Origin: Chryseobacterium sp. 52
GTDB taxonomy: Bacteria; Bacteroidota; Bacteroidia; Flavobacteriales; Weeksellaceae
Assembly (NCBI RefSeq): GCF_002754245.1
Contig: NZ_PEEX01000001.1
Coordinates: forward strand, 2,026,001 to 2,090,000
Reading direction: 5' to 3'
DNA length: 64,000 bases
In this document: one piece after another, positions 27,183-37,367 of the stretch
How positions within the stretch are numbered: position 1 is the first letter of the stretch
Layout of the letters: each line of letters opens with the position of its first letter
Notes under the pieces: generated by a model
What the model was told of the DNA's origin: nothing
The model's database searches: none
The model's input: only the letters and a program-made list of their open reading frames with translations
Translations under genes and position numbers: made by a program

Positions 27183-28664
27183 TTATTTTTCTACGTTTCT
27201 GATGATTACGATCTGGCCACCTTCTGTATTGGTATTCACGCCGGCACCGTCAGCATTCTTAAACTTATCCTTCTGCCATGTATGGGAGTGGATGTTTATG
27301 GTAAAGGTATTCGGTACTCCGATGATATCTGAAATATCAATCATAGCTCCATATTCCCATGAACCGAATTTCTGAAGATTTCCGGATTGGTTATACGCCG
27401 TTTGCCATGCCGTATCAGTTCTGTTATGTTTCATATTCAGCCATGGTTTATATTGTTTTGTAACAATATTCAACTGCCAGATGTAAGAATCGTGGGCTGC
27501 TGCTGTATAATAAGAATCACCGTCTTCCTGAATATAAACAAAGTTTTCAGTCACACATAAATTGTCTGGATTAATCAGGTTATGCCCGGGATTGGAATCT
27601 CCTTCTGCCGCCACTTCCAGTTTCCCGGTAAGCATATTATTTTCATTAAGAACAAGCTTGTATACTCTTCCCCACATTGTTAATCCCGGTTTTGGAGTAA
27701 CACCGTCTGAAGATTCTCCTGTCGCTGTAAAGTAAATTTCTCTTCCTTTTCCGGCTCCTTTTCTGTAATCTACATCTTCAACTCTTGAAAAACGGATAGC
27801 ACTGTTATCAATATTTTTTTGGTTGATTTGTGCCCCTGTTAAATTTTTAGCATTAGGAATTTCCACGAACTCTACATCGTAAGAACTTCCTTTTACCATA
27901 TCGGTTTCTGTATAGTTACTGTTTGTTCTTTTTAAAGAATATAATTTTCCGTTATCAAGATCTCCCTGTGTATTGGAAACATACATAATCAGTTGTCCTG
28001 CAGATTGGTGTGAAGAGGAGTACGACTGATCTTCACCGATCATGATATATGTTTTTCCACCTGAAATATCTTTAGGAAGAGGAACAGCATTTTCCATAGA
28101 AGCTTTCCCCAAAGCAGGTTTTACTCTGGTTTTATCAGATGCCTGAGAAGCTGGAGCCAACGGATTGATAGCGTGAACCATACTTTCTTCACCAGATTCA
28201 CCGGCTGTAAGAAATGCACTGAATCCGTGGGTTTCTGGAGTGGCAAGTGTAGCAGAACATAATCTTGTCATGCCTCCAATCCCGTTCAGGATATATTCTC
28301 CTTTAAAAGGCTTGAATGTTTTATCTAAATAGACTCTTGATACAGACTGTGTGATCTCATGGTTGGTGATCATTAAGAACCCGTCAGAATTAGGATCTTT
28401 CATAATTCCCATTCCGTCCGGTTGCCCTGCAAAAACGAAATTCGGAGTACCTGAAAGAACATCAGAACTTGATATTAAAGTGGTAATGTTAAGATTTTCA
28501 AAACCAGGCATTCCGAAAACGAAGGCCGGCTCCTTTGAAAAATTGTCAATCTTGATATTCTGATTAACAGGATTGGTTTCCTGTTCGTCATTATTGTCGT
28601 CATTACAGCCATGAAAGACCATAGTAGCGAACAATAAAGCGCCAATAGTTTTGTTAATTTTCAT
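27183..28664 (-). CDS. PhoX-like (DUF839) phosphatase-family lipoprotein
   Basis: The preferred ATG at 28664 gives 493 residues starting MKINKTIGALLFATMVFHGC, a lipoprotein signal with Cys20 followed by acidic residues. An upstream in-frame ATG at 28694 would put a charged stretch ahead of the signal. The body has DUF839/PhoX features: ITNHEITQS, RVEDVDYRKG, NPDNLCV and a late QEDGDSYY, consistent with a Ca2+/Fe-dependent propeller phosphatase. Whether it acts on phosphoesters is inferred. It is encoded just upstream of the peroxidase. Confidence 0.8.
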   Translation of the reverse strand: MKINKTIGALLFATMVFHGCNDDNNDEQETNPVNQNIKIDNFSKEPAFVFGMPGFENLNITTLISSSDVLSGTPNFVFAGQPDGMGIMKDPNSDGFLMITNHEITQSVSRVYLDKTFKPFKGEYILNGIGGMTRLCSATLATPETHGFSAFLTAGESGEESMVHAINPLAPASQASDKTRVKPALGKASMENAVPLPKDISGGKTYIMIGEDQSYSSSHQSAGQLIMYVSNTQGDLDNGKLYSLKRTNSNYTETDMVKGSSYDVEFVEIPNAKNLTGAQINQKNIDNSAIRFSRVEDVDYRKGAGKGREIYFTATGESSDGVTPKPGLTMWGRVYKLVLNENNMLTGKLEVAAEGDSNPGHNLINPDNLCVTENFVYIQEDGDSYYTAAAHDSYIWQLNIVTKQYKPWLNMKHNRTDTAWQTAYNQSGNLQKFGSWEYGAMIDISDIIGVPNTFTINIHSHTWQKDKFKNADGAGVNTNTEGGQIVIIRNVEK

Positions 28665-28803
28665 AATTACTTTTTTGAATTTCGATTGTAGCAAAACTAC
28701 TGGTCTATTGTGAACTATATTTTAATAGGGCGAAACAAATAGTTTAAGTTTAGGTAATGGTTTGTTAAGATAAGATCAATAATTAGAACGGTTATAAATA
28801 AAA

Positions 28804-28828
28804 AAAACTCCTGAAATTTTCAGGAGTT
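28804..28828 (-). terminator. Terminator of the second DUF5686 gene
   Basis: AAACTCCTGAA and TTCAGGAGTTT form a hairpin ending in a long T run on the minus strand, 36 bases past the stop at 28864. Confidence 0.88.
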
Positions 28829-28863
28829 TAGAGCGTAAAAAAGGTTGACTGTTTTTGATCTTT

Positions 28864-31317
28864 TTACAAGACATTAAGTCTGAATTGCAGTCCGAAATTA
28901 TCCTTAAACTGAGAAGTCTGATAATATCCTAGTCTGTAAGAAAGTCCAACGCCAAAACTTCTTCCTAAGAAACGATTCCAGATAAGTCCAACCTCCTGAT
29001 AGTAATGATCCATAACCTGGAAATTGAACTGATGGTCTCCTCTGTTTTTAAAATCTCCAATAGCTGACTGATATTCAATTTCTATATTGGAATATCTGCT
29101 GCCAAAAGTTTTAAATCGGAAAGGCAGATATTGTGAAACATGAAAAGCAACAAATTTATCGGTAAAAAAAGTTCCGGCAGGCATTGTTACAAACCCTAAA
29201 TTTGTAGGGGTACTGATTTTTGAAGACCATTGATCTGCATTACGGTCTGCTTGTCCGGCAATTTCAAAGTTTTTCCAGATTGGGGCAGTGCCGGAGGATA
29301 TTCCTCCGAAAAACTTAAGGTTGGTATAGCCCAGTTTTGATCTGAACTGATGAATAAGTAACAGATCCAGTCTTTGATAATCCAGGTCTCCACCTAATGT
29401 TTTAAGTCCTTTTTCATAATTCATAAAAACCTGCGGAAATCCTTTTTCATAGGTGTATTTCCCACTTGGAGTCATGATGTTTTTGTCATTCGGAGAAAAT
29501 TTCAAGGACAACGTTGCGCTTGTATTGTCAAAATGATTGCCTGAGTTTTTATATTGATAATCGAAAAGTGCTTCCTGTTTTTCTTTGTTCACCGCAATTT
29601 TCATGCTTAATGAATTGGAAAGATCATAAAGAAATGATGCTCCCCATTTTTGATTTTTATAGAAATTACCGTTGTGAAGATCAAGATTGATATCAGAGAA
29701 TTTCATCATCGCATCCCACATATTATTATTGAATCTCCCTGCTGCCAATACATCATCTATATAATCAATCCGGAAAACAGCAGTTCTTTTGTCTGATAAT
29801 TTCACATCTAACCCTAAACCATATTTCCAATGGTGATCTTTAAAACCATATCCGAAATAACCATCCGGAGAAAATGTTTTATTGAATTTTTCGTTAAGTT
29901 TTACACCTGCTCCCAAACGTACACCCTGATATTTATCGTAACTGATAAATTTCGTTAGATCGAAATCAATCATTTTATACCTTAGATTTCCTCTCATTAA
30001 CTGGGTTAAAAAGCTCAGTTTCTTTTCGAAATCATGTTTTTCTACAAAGCTGTCGATTTTGGTATAGGTTGAACTTTCTCTGGAAGTAAGACTGTCGGTT
30101 CTGTATTGTTGCATAAGACTTCCGTCCGGATTTTTCATTTCGAGAGAATAGCCTTTAAACTCTGATGCTTTTTGGGGTGTATTTAATTCAAAATCAAAGA
30201 ATCTGTTTTTGACATAGAGATAATTTCCAAATCTTTTTTTGTTGTATTTTATTTTTTCTCCAGGTTTTAAACTGTCTTTTTTAGAGGTATTAAAGGTTTG
30301 ATCGCCCATTTTTAATTTGATGTCTTCATAATCCAGAAACCATTTTTTATTGATTGGTTTCCACACTGAGACAATATTCCCCTCGTTTTGTTTTTTATTG
30401 ATGCTTTCAAACTTTTTTAAAGCAAAACTTTCGGCGTCAATATATATTTTTCCATTAAATTTTCTGGGATTCTGTTTTCTCTTATCAGTAATTTCTTTGA
30501 ATTTGATGACATACGTTTTTCTGCCATCAATCTGCAGAGTATCGGAAAGGTAAAAATTAAACAGTTTTCTGTTTTCAGGTCTCAGTTGTCTTGGTGTTTT
30601 GTCAAGATTGGAAATATTGATCGCCAAAGCTTCATAAATAGGATTTTTAAATCCTGACATTCTGTTGTTGATAATATTGGTTTTTTCTCCATAACTCTTA
30701 GAATATTTGTATTCAGTGGCTTTTTCCCAAAGAAACATCTGGCTTTCCTGTGAAGCATTGAGAAAATCTTCATTGATTAATGAATCTTTCTTTTCACTTT
30801 CTTTCTGCTTGAAATCTTTTTTATCAACTTTCGAAATTGAGTCTTTTCTTATGGCTAAGAAATTTTTAAAAGTATCGATAGAATCCTGATCAACATCAAT
30901 TGAAAATTTGGTATACGACTTAAAGATGTAAGAATCTAAAGATTTTGGAGAGTTTTCTTTTGCTTTTCTATTGACTTCATCCAGAATTTTCAACGCTCTG
31001 GGATCACTTTTATCCGTAATAATAATTCGGTCGATATTTTCCCTCTTTTCGGATGATGGTTGCATCGGTATTTCCATTGATGTTTTAACGTCTGCTAAAA
31101 TATCTTCAAAGTTACTGGCAAGAATTTCGACTTTTTTACATTTTGTTTTGAAAGACAAAATTCCTTCCTGATTGGTTTTCCCAAGCAGATTGTCATCACA
31201 ATAAACAGCTGCGTTTTGAATAGGCTGCTTACTGCTTTTATTGAAGACTTTCAGATGAGTCTGACCAAAAAAAAGGACAGCGAAGAATAAGAAAAAAGGT
31301 AATAATATTTTTTTCAT
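28864..31317 (-). CDS. DUF5686 outer-membrane protein, copy 2
   Basis: This 817-residue paralogue of the 22734-25148 product has a signal peptide (MKKILLPFFLFFAVLFFGQ), a beta-sandwich (HLKVFNKSSKQPIQNAAVYC), the same ITDKSDPRALKILDEVNR block and a C-terminal barrel ending GLQFRLNVL. Both copies share motifs such as ENSPKSLxSYxFKSY, KIYIDAE and DPLTERES/DSLTSRES. The pair encloses the peroxidase and PhoX-like genes. Function is unknown; expected location is the outer membrane. Confidence 0.85.
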   Translation of the reverse strand: MKKILLPFFLFFAVLFFGQTHLKVFNKSSKQPIQNAAVYCDDNLLGKTNQEGILSFKTKCKKVEILASNFEDILADVKTSMEIPMQPSSEKRENIDRIIITDKSDPRALKILDEVNRKAKENSPKSLDSYIFKSYTKFSIDVDQDSIDTFKNFLAIRKDSISKVDKKDFKQKESEKKDSLINEDFLNASQESQMFLWEKATEYKYSKSYGEKTNIINNRMSGFKNPIYEALAINISNLDKTPRQLRPENRKLFNFYLSDTLQIDGRKTYVIKFKEITDKRKQNPRKFNGKIYIDAESFALKKFESINKKQNEGNIVSVWKPINKKWFLDYEDIKLKMGDQTFNTSKKDSLKPGEKIKYNKKRFGNYLYVKNRFFDFELNTPQKASEFKGYSLEMKNPDGSLMQQYRTDSLTSRESSTYTKIDSFVEKHDFEKKLSFLTQLMRGNLRYKMIDFDLTKFISYDKYQGVRLGAGVKLNEKFNKTFSPDGYFGYGFKDHHWKYGLGLDVKLSDKRTAVFRIDYIDDVLAAGRFNNNMWDAMMKFSDINLDLHNGNFYKNQKWGASFLYDLSNSLSMKIAVNKEKQEALFDYQYKNSGNHFDNTSATLSLKFSPNDKNIMTPSGKYTYEKGFPQVFMNYEKGLKTLGGDLDYQRLDLLLIHQFRSKLGYTNLKFFGGISSGTAPIWKNFEIAGQADRNADQWSSKISTPTNLGFVTMPAGTFFTDKFVAFHVSQYLPFRFKTFGSRYSNIEIEYQSAIGDFKNRGDHQFNFQVMDHYYQEVGLIWNRFLGRSFGVGLSYRLGYYQTSQFKDNFGLQFRLNVL

Positions 31318-31394
31318 TGTTTTTTTATAGATAAGACGAAACGATTGATAAGAAAGTTACAAAAGCATATGAAAATATAATTTTTTGTAGAAAT

Positions 31395-31431
31395 AAAAAT
31401 CACCGTATCATATTCAGATACAGTGATTTTT
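31395..31431 (-). terminator. Terminator of the propeller lipoprotein gene
   Basis: AAAAATCAC and GTGATTTTT close a hairpin whose inner stem GTATC/GATAC continues after one mismatch. T5 follows on the minus strand, 75 bases past the stop at 31506. Confidence 0.75.
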
Positions 31432-31505
31432 GATGGTATTCAGTTCTCTTAATGATGAAAAATAAATAACTATTTTAGACGTTTTAAGTCTTTTGCATTT
31501 TTAGA

Positions 31506-32531
31506 TTAATAAATAAACTTCACGTTATTATGGATTTGATAGACTCCCAATAAACCTTTTTGACCTTTGTCTGCAATTTCTTTTGTGAAAGTATTCAGAT
31601 CAATTTTATTAACATCGTAATCACAATCCTGAGCATATATAAAATGATCTAATAAATACATTTGATTGCAGCCAAGATCCTCGTTTCCTTTAAATTTGTA
31701 CATCACTTTAGATGATTTTTTTTCAATATCAAATTCTTGTAACTGTGAGTCTAAAGTATGATAATAAACCTTATTCTGATAGAAAACGGGATCTGTGAAT
31801 ATATCAAATTTTGAGTTTTGTTTAAAGACTATCTTTCCTGTTTGGGTTTCTAACAGCATTATTTCACCTTTATCATTATTTTTATTACTTCCGGTGAAAA
31901 TGTATTTTCCGGCAACAACAAAGTTGGAGAGCGGTGTCAGATTTTCTTTTGTATTCCAAACATTTTTTCCTGAAGAAATAGCAAAAGCAGATATCGAGGT
32001 GCAATTGAAATTGGTTACATAAAAATAATTATTATCAAAAGCGATAGGGCGGGGAGCATTATCTACCAAACAGCTTTTATCAGGGTGAAGTAATAATTCA
32101 TACATCACTTTACCTGTATCTGAGTTAATGGCAACCAAACCATATAAATCAATGCTTGCGATAATCAGATCATCTTTTACAAATTGAAATTCTCTTATTC
32201 TGCCTTTTGTCGATAATTTCCAAAGGACTTTGTTATTTTTATAATCAATGCAGGTGAATATATTATTTGATTCCGGGAAATATAATTGATCATGGTTAAT
32301 CCTCGGTTCAGTAAAACATTTGTCCGTAATTTTTGTTGAAAAAATGGTTGTATTTGTCTTTAAATCTTCTATTTTTATTGCATAATCTTTGTCTTTCCAA
32401 TAGGAGTATACGAGCAAATTATTTTTGACGTTAATATTTGCAATGAGGGCATGACGTTGATCTTTTGTAACTGCAGGTTTGTTGCAAGAAACTAAAAATA
32501 ATAGCAAGAGGAATGATATTGTTCTTATCAT
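31506..32531 (-). CDS. PQQ-like beta-propeller lipoprotein
   Basis: This 341-residue lipoprotein has lipobox LVSC (Cys16). The remainder consists of repeated propeller blades of the PQQ/WD type, such as CIDYKNNKVLWKLSTKG, AINSDTGKVMYEL, AISSGKNVWNTKEN and LLETQTGKIVFKQ. No enzymatic residues are recognisable, so a binding or scaffold role in the envelope is likely. It is a single gene downstream of alaS on the same strand but separated from it by the alaS terminator region. Confidence 0.78.
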   Translation of the reverse strand: MIRTISFLLLLFLVSCNKPAVTKDQRHALIANINVKNNLLVYSYWKDKDYAIKIEDLKTNTTIFSTKITDKCFTEPRINHDQLYFPESNNIFTCIDYKNNKVLWKLSTKGRIREFQFVKDDLIIASIDLYGLVAINSDTGKVMYELLLHPDKSCLVDNAPRPIAFDNNYFYVTNFNCTSISAFAISSGKNVWNTKENLTPLSNFVVAGKYIFTGSNKNNDKGEIMLLETQTGKIVFKQNSKFDIFTDPVFYQNKVYYHTLDSQLQEFDIEKKSSKVMYKFKGNEDLGCNQMYLLDHFIYAQDCDYDVNKIDLNTFTKEIADKGQKGLLGVYQIHNNVKFIY

Positions 32532-32586
32532 TTACATTTTATATTTTTAATAAAATTAAGATAAATATTATCTTCTGCTAAAAATA

Positions 32587-32615
32587 AAAGCAACTATCCT
32601 GAAGACAGTTGCTTT
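32587..32615 (-). terminator. Terminator of alaS
   Basis: AAAGCAACT and AGTTGCTTT form a 9-bp stem 25 bases past the alaS stop, followed by T-rich sequence on the minus strand. Confidence 0.8.
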
Positions 32616-32639
32616 ATTATTTTATATTGTATTATAAAA

Positions 32640-35243
32640 TTAGATATTCAACGCTTTTTGATAAGCATTTTCCAGACCATCAAGGTTTTTACCTCCGGCT
32701 GTTGCAAAGCCTGGATTTCCGCCGCCGCCGCCTTGGATTTCTTTGGCTAAATCTTTAACGATAGCTCCGGCTTGGTATTTTGAAGCCAGGTCATCAGAAA
32801 CACCTACAGTAATCATCGGTTTTCCGTCTGAATCAGAAAGGATGATGGTTACAGAATTTAAGATTTCTTTCTTAAGTTGGAAAACTAAATCTTTTACAGA
32901 ACCTGCGTCAAGAGAAGTTTTCTTTACTAAAAGCTGTTTGTCGCCTTTCTGTTCGTAAGAAGTTTTCCAGTCTCCGATTTCTCCTTTTGCTTTTTCCTTT
33001 TTAAGAGCTTCCACTTCAGATTTTAAAGAAGCGTTTTCTTCCATCAGTTTCTCAATGGATCTTACCACATCTTTAGATTTCAATAGCTGGGAAAGCTCGT
33101 GAATCTGGTTTTCTAAATTTTTGAAATATTCCTCAGATTGATCTCCGGATATTGCTTCAATCCTTCTGATTCCTGCTGCTGCAGAACCTTCAGAAATGAT
33201 TTTGAAATGACCGATTTCAATCGTGTTTTTTACGTGAGTTCCCCCGCAAAGTTCCTTAGAACTTCCAAACTGGATCATTCTCACGCTATCGCCATATTTT
33301 TCACCAAACAATGCCATTGCTCCTTTTTCCAAAGCCTCCTGAATAGGGATACTTCTGAATTCCTGTAAAGCAATACTTTCTTTGATCTTATGGTTTACTT
33401 TTTCTTCTACCAAAGCTAATTCCTCCTCTGTCATTTTGTTGAAGTGAGAGAAGTCAAAACGAAGGTATTCAGGACCTACGTAAGAACCTTTCTGCTCTAC
33501 ATGAGTTCCCAGAACCTCTCTTAATGCTTCGTGTAAAAGGTGAGTTACAGAGTGATTGGCCTGAGAGTTTTTTCTGTCAGTAGCATCTGCTTTAGCATAG
33601 AAAACAGCTCCTGCATCTTTCGGAAGACCATTGATCAGAGAAATAATCAGTCCGTTTTCTTTTTTAGTTTCTAAAACCTCAAAGCTTTCAACAGCATTTT
33701 CAAGAACTCCTTTATCTCCAACCTGGCCTCCGCCTTCAGGATAGAAAGGAGAACTGCTTAATACTACCTGGTAGAACTCTCCATCTTTATTTTCAACTTT
33801 TCTGTATCTTGTAATATATGTTTCAGATTCAATTTGATCATAACCTACAAAAGTTTCAGGCTTGGTTTCTAAAGTTACCCAGTCGTATACTTTTTGTGCA
33901 GAATCAGCTTTTGAACGGATTTTCTGTTTTTCCATTTCAGCTTTAAAGCCCGCTTCATCAATGGTAAGACCTTTTTCCTCTGCAATAATTCTTGTTAAAT
34001 CATCAGGGAAACCATACGTATCATATAATTCAAAAACCTCTTCACTTGGTAATACTTTTAAATCATCTGAAATCGTCTGCTGAATTAATTTTTCAACTCT
34101 GATCAGTCCGTTTTCAATAGTTTTTAAGAATGAATCTTCTTCACTTTTAATAACTTCAGTGACTAATTTTCCTTGTTTTTCCAATTCTGGGAAGAAGGGT
34201 CCCATCTGATCTTTAAGAACAGAAACCAGTTCGAAAAGAAAAGGCTCTTTCATATCTAAAAATCGGTAAGAATAAGAAATTCCTCTTCTTAGAATTCTTC
34301 TGATCACATACCCTGCACCTCCGTTTGAAGGCAGCTGCCCGTCTGCAATAGCAAAAGCAACCGCTCTGATGTGGTCTACCACAACACGGATAGCAATATC
34401 TTTTTCGTCTTCTAAAATTCCGGTATATTTCTTTCCTGAAAGTTCTTCAACTTTAGAAATTAGCGGTGTGAAAACATCTGTGTCATAATTGGAAGTTTTC
34501 CCCTGAAGTGCCATACATAGACGCTCGAAGCCCATTCCTGTATCCACATGCTGTGCAGGAAGTTTTTCCAGCGATTTGTCAGCTTTTCTATTGAATTCCA
34601 TGAAAACCAGATTCCAGACTTCCACCACCTGAGGATGATCGTTATTCACCAGATCAAGTCCGGAAACCTTCGCTTTTTCTTCAGGAGTTCTAAGGTCGAT
34701 ATGGATTTCTGAACAGGGTCCGCATGGTCCGCTTTCACCCATTTCCCAGAAATTGTCTTTCTTGTTTCCGTTGATAATTCTGTCTTCAGAAATATGAGAT
34801 TTCCAGAAATCATAAGCATCCTGATCTCTTTCCAGATTTTCAGAAGCATCACCTTCGAAAATGGTTACGTATAGATTTTCTTTTGGAATACCGAAAACTT
34901 CAGTCAGTAATTCCCAGGCAAAAGCAATAGCATCTTTTTTGAAATAATCACCGAATGACCAGTTTCCTAACATTTCAAACATGGTATGGTGGTACGTATC
35001 TCTTCCCACATCATCCAGGTCATTATGCTTTCCGGAAACTCTCAGACACTTCTGTGTATCGGCAATTCTTGGGGCTGTAGGCGTTTTGTAACCTAAGAAA
35101 AAATCTTTGAACTGCGTCATTCCTGAGTTGGAAAACATAAGGGTAGGGTCGTCTTTCAGCACAATAGGAGCTGAAGGAACGATAAGGTGGTCTTTACTTT
35201 TAAAATAATCTAAAAATTTTTGACGTATCTCTTGTGATGTCAT
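32640..35243 (-). CDS. alaS: Alanyl-tRNA synthetase
   Basis: AlaS charges tRNA-Ala and edits mischarged Ser and Gly. The 867-residue protein has the class II catalytic core starting [19 protein letters not shown], with [11 protein letters not shown] and DTGMGFERL. The editing domain carries the zinc motif HSVTHLLH and CGGTH, and the C-terminal dimerisation domain contains the typical [14 protein letters not shown]. It is complete, single and essential. It reads away from the sigma factor across a 461-base gap. Confidence 0.98.
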   Translation of the reverse strand: MTSQEIRQKFLDYFKSKDHLIVPSAPIVLKDDPTLMFSNSGMTQFKDFFLGYKTPTAPRIADTQKCLRVSGKHNDLDDVGRDTYHHTMFEMLGNWSFGDYFKKDAIAFAWELLTEVFGIPKENLYVTIFEGDASENLERDQDAYDFWKSHISEDRIINGNKKDNFWEMGESGPCGPCSEIHIDLRTPEEKAKVSGLDLVNNDHPQVVEVWNLVFMEFNRKADKSLEKLPAQHVDTGMGFERLCMALQGKTSNYDTDVFTPLISKVEELSGKKYTGILEDEKDIAIRVVVDHIRAVAFAIADGQLPSNGGAGYVIRRILRRGISYSYRFLDMKEPFLFELVSVLKDQMGPFFPELEKQGKLVTEVIKSEEDSFLKTIENGLIRVEKLIQQTISDDLKVLPSEEVFELYDTYGFPDDLTRIIAEEKGLTIDEAGFKAEMEKQKIRSKADSAQKVYDWVTLETKPETFVGYDQIESETYITRYRKVENKDGEFYQVVLSSSPFYPEGGGQVGDKGVLENAVESFEVLETKKENGLIISLINGLPKDAGAVFYAKADATDRKNSQANHSVTHLLHEALREVLGTHVEQKGSYVGPEYLRFDFSHFNKMTEEELALVEEKVNHKIKESIALQEFRSIPIQEALEKGAMALFGEKYGDSVRMIQFGSSKELCGGTHVKNTIEIGHFKIISEGSAAAGIRRIEAISGDQSEEYFKNLENQIHELSQLLKSKDVVRSIEKLMEENASLKSEVEALKKEKAKGEIGDWKTSYEQKGDKQLLVKKTSLDAGSVKDLVFQLKKEILNSVTIILSDSDGKPMITVGVSDDLASKYQAGAIVKDLAKEIQGGGGGNPGFATAGGKNLDGLENAYQKALNI

Positions 35244-35704
35244 AGTATTGCTTTGCTTTTAAAACTATCAAATTTTGATAAGATGCAAATTTAATGTTTT
35301 TAAGCGATTTGTAAATAATTTTATGCTATGTTTTGAATGGGGTAGATGTAGGTGCACCATAAACGCAAGGTGTGAGAGGTTTTTTAACGTAAAGCTGGTT
35401 GTAAAGAGAAAGGAGAAGAGATTTTTAGTAAACTTAATGGATAAAATTCTTAGTTTCCTGCCATTGTAATGAGTCTGGCGGTGAAGCAATTTCTTTGACC
35501 TATTCTTTTTTTTGTTAAATAAAGATTTCTCACGTGTGGTTTATAGTGATGTACGTAATAAAAATTTTGCATGTTATCATTTAACTTTTTATATTCGTTT
35601 TAATATTAAATAAAGACTTGAATAGATTTTACAATTTCGGGGAGCAACTATATTGCCCTAAGGGAATTGATAACATTAGTTTTTATCATATTAAAGAATA
35701 AAAA
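35244..35704. other. Intergenic region between alaS and the sigma factor
   Basis: This 461-base AT-rich gap must hold the divergent promoters of alaS and of the sigma factor operon. I see no credible gene, RNA or repeat; short frames on both strands lack any recognisable character. Confidence 0.6.
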
Positions 35705-36259
35705 ATGACGAAAAACGAAGTACTGAAAAGCTGGGTAGAGCAGTATTCCGGGCCTCTTCTGAAAAGAGCAGTCTATGTGCTTTCAGATAAACTGGAAGCA
35801 GAAGATATAGTACAGGAGGTTTTTTTAGCCGCATTTTCGTCTTATGATTCTTTTGAAGGGAAAAGCCAGCCGCTGACCTGGCTGATGGCTATTTTAAACA
35901 GAAAAGCCGCTGACTTTTACCGCAAAAAATATAAATCAGAACCACAGATAAGACTGGATCATTTTTTTGATGAAACCGGTTCCTGGAAAAACGATGGTGT
36001 CTTGAATGACTGGAATGTTTCAGACCAAGAATCTGAACTTCTGGACAATAATGATTTTAATAAAACTTTCGAAGAATGCATTGAAGATTTGCCCTCCAGA
36101 TGGAAGATCCCGATGAAAATGTATTATCTTCAGGAGAAAAAAGCACCCGAAGTAAGTCAGGAACTGCAGATTTCTGCGACCAATCTATGGAAGATCCTTC
36201 AGAGATGCAGAATGCAGCTGAGGGAATGTCTGGATGTCAACTGGTTTACCAACTTATAA
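35705..36259 (+). CDS. ECF-type sigma-70 family sigma factor
   Basis: This 184-residue alternative sigma factor has region 2 at about 15-85 (EAEDIVQEVFLAAFSSYDSF, with PLTWLMAILNRKAADFYRK) and region 4 near 120-175 (LPSRWKIPMKMYYLQ, with the helix-turn-helix APEVSQELQISATNLWKIL). The length and the neighbouring small zinc-finger protein suggest regulation by an anti-sigma factor. The DUF417 gene downstream is a likely target or partner, which is an inference from adjacency. Confidence 0.92.
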   Translation: MTKNEVLKSWVEQYSGPLLKRAVYVLSDKLEAEDIVQEVFLAAFSSYDSFEGKSQPLTWLMAILNRKAADFYRKKYKSEPQIRLDHFFDETGSWKNDGVLNDWNVSDQESELLDNNDFNKTFEECIEDLPSRWKIPMKMYYLQEKKAPEVSQELQISATNLWKILQRCRMQLRECLDVNWFTNL

Positions 36260-36273
36260 CCATATCATAAAAC

Positions 36274-36546
36274 ATGCTGAGAAAATTTATTCATATTTTG
36301 TTCCTGCCCTGCAGCAAAGCTACAATGCTGATGGAAAAAAGGAATGCGAAGGCCATCTCCCGAAAGGAAGACTGGCAGCTTTCCCTACATATAAAGATCT
36401 GTAAATGGTGCAGAGTCTATGAACAAAAGCTGAAGATTTTGGATGATATTTTGAAACGGAAACTTTCTCAGAAAGAGAATGATGAAATTAATAATTCTGA
36501 TATTCAGGATTTTAAAGACAAAGTTTTAAAAAAGTTAGATCTTTAG
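36274..36546 (+). CDS. Small zinc-finger protein, probable anti-sigma factor
   Basis: This 90-residue soluble protein begins 14 bases after the sigma factor gene. It has CSKATMLMEKR near residue 13 and HIKICKWC near 39-46, which together form the HxxxCxxC zinc anti-sigma (ZAS) pattern with an N-terminal Cys. Such proteins bind region 2/4 of their ECF sigma factor and may release it on thiol oxidation. It lacks a transmembrane domain. Function is inferred from motif and position. Confidence 0.75.
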   Translation: MLRKFIHILFLPCSKATMLMEKRNAKAISRKEDWQLSLHIKICKWCRVYEQKLKILDDILKRKLSQKENDEINNSDIQDFKDKVLKKLDL

Positions 36547-36626
36547 AAAAAATACTGTCAGGATTTTGAAATGTTCCGACTATACTTTTGAAACTCATAA
36601 AAAGTATCATTCAAAATCTTAAAGAC

Positions 36627-37106
36627 ATGAACGGAACATCACAACTTAACGTAGAATCCAGGACGTACAAAACAGGATATTATATTTCACTTTTCGGAGC
36701 AGCATTGATATTGCTATGGATTGGGATCTTTAAATTTACTCCTACTGAAGCCGCTGCCATTAAACCCTTGGTAGAAAACCACTTTCTCACTTTTTTCGTA
36801 TATAAAATAGCAGGTATTCAGATGGTGTCAAATGCTATCGGAGTGATAGAAATTATCATTGCATTATTACTCATATTTAGTGTGAAATTTGCATCACTAA
36901 GAAAGTATGCCGGAATAGGAATGATTATAACATTTCTGGTAACACTGAGCTATCTCTTCACAACGCCCGGAGTCTGGAAAATAGTAGATGGAGTTCCTGT
37001 GACAGATTTTTTTATTTTAAAAGATCTGCTGCTGCTGGGATTCGGGTTGATGATCGTACAAAACAATAGAAATATAGGGCATAAAACTAACTGTCAAAAA
37101 GAATAA
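36627..37106 (+). CDS. DUF417 (YkgB/RclC-like) membrane protein
   Basis: This is an inner-membrane protein with four predicted transmembrane segments and the family signature GYYISLFGAALILLWIGIFK followed by FTPTEAAAIKPLVENH. The family includes E. coli RclC, part of the reactive-chlorine response. The ATG at 36627 gives 159 residues; an in-frame TTG at 36588 would add 13. A TACTTTTG element (36583-36590) could be a local -7 box, but no well-spaced TTG is seen. It is the last host gene before the prophage. Confidence 0.85.
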   Translation: MNGTSQLNVESRTYKTGYYISLFGAALILLWIGIFKFTPTEAAAIKPLVENHFLTFFVYKIAGIQMVSNAIGVIEIIIALLLIFSVKFASLRKYAGIGMIITFLVTLSYLFTTPGVWKIVDGVPVTDFFILKDLLLLGFGLMIVQNNRNIGHKTNCQKE

Positions 37107-37191
37107 GGATATAAAAAAGCCAAAAAAAGCCCTAAATTAAGGGGTTTCGGGTGGTTTTCGCTATTGATGACATGAGTAAACTGAATGTCAT

Positions 37192-37257
37192 TTACTACCA
37201 TTTCACTACTATTTAAACCTTCATTAAATACCTTTTAAACACACTTACTACTATTTA
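37192..37257. repeat. Three YACTACYATTT direct repeats near the phage left end
   Basis: TACTACCATTT (starting about 37193), CACTACTATTT (about 37204) and TACTACTATTT (about 37247) are near-identical 11-mers on the same strand. Mu-family elements carry several transposase-binding repeats at each end; that role here is inferred from position only. Confidence 0.5.
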
Positions 37258-37260
37258 GCT

Positions 37261-37292
37261 GCCTATATAAGCTCAAAACAGCTTATATAGGC
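37261..37292. promoter_or_regulatory. Perfect 13-bp inverted repeat
   Basis: GCCTATATAAGCT (37261-37273), spacer CAAAAC, AGCTTATATAGGC (37280-37292). No T run follows, so this is more likely a protein-binding palindrome or cruciform in the phage control region than a terminator. Confidence 0.7.
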
Positions 37293-37367
37293 TTAAAACC
37301 GTGCTTTAAAGTCTCATATAATAAAGAATAATCTATATTTTTCAATTAATAATAGTATCAAGAAGAG

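Noticed and set aside
28681..28740. TAGTTTTG upstream of the PhoX-like gene as a promoter
   Set aside because: No TTG lies near 19-20 bases upstream on that strand, so only half of the consensus is present.
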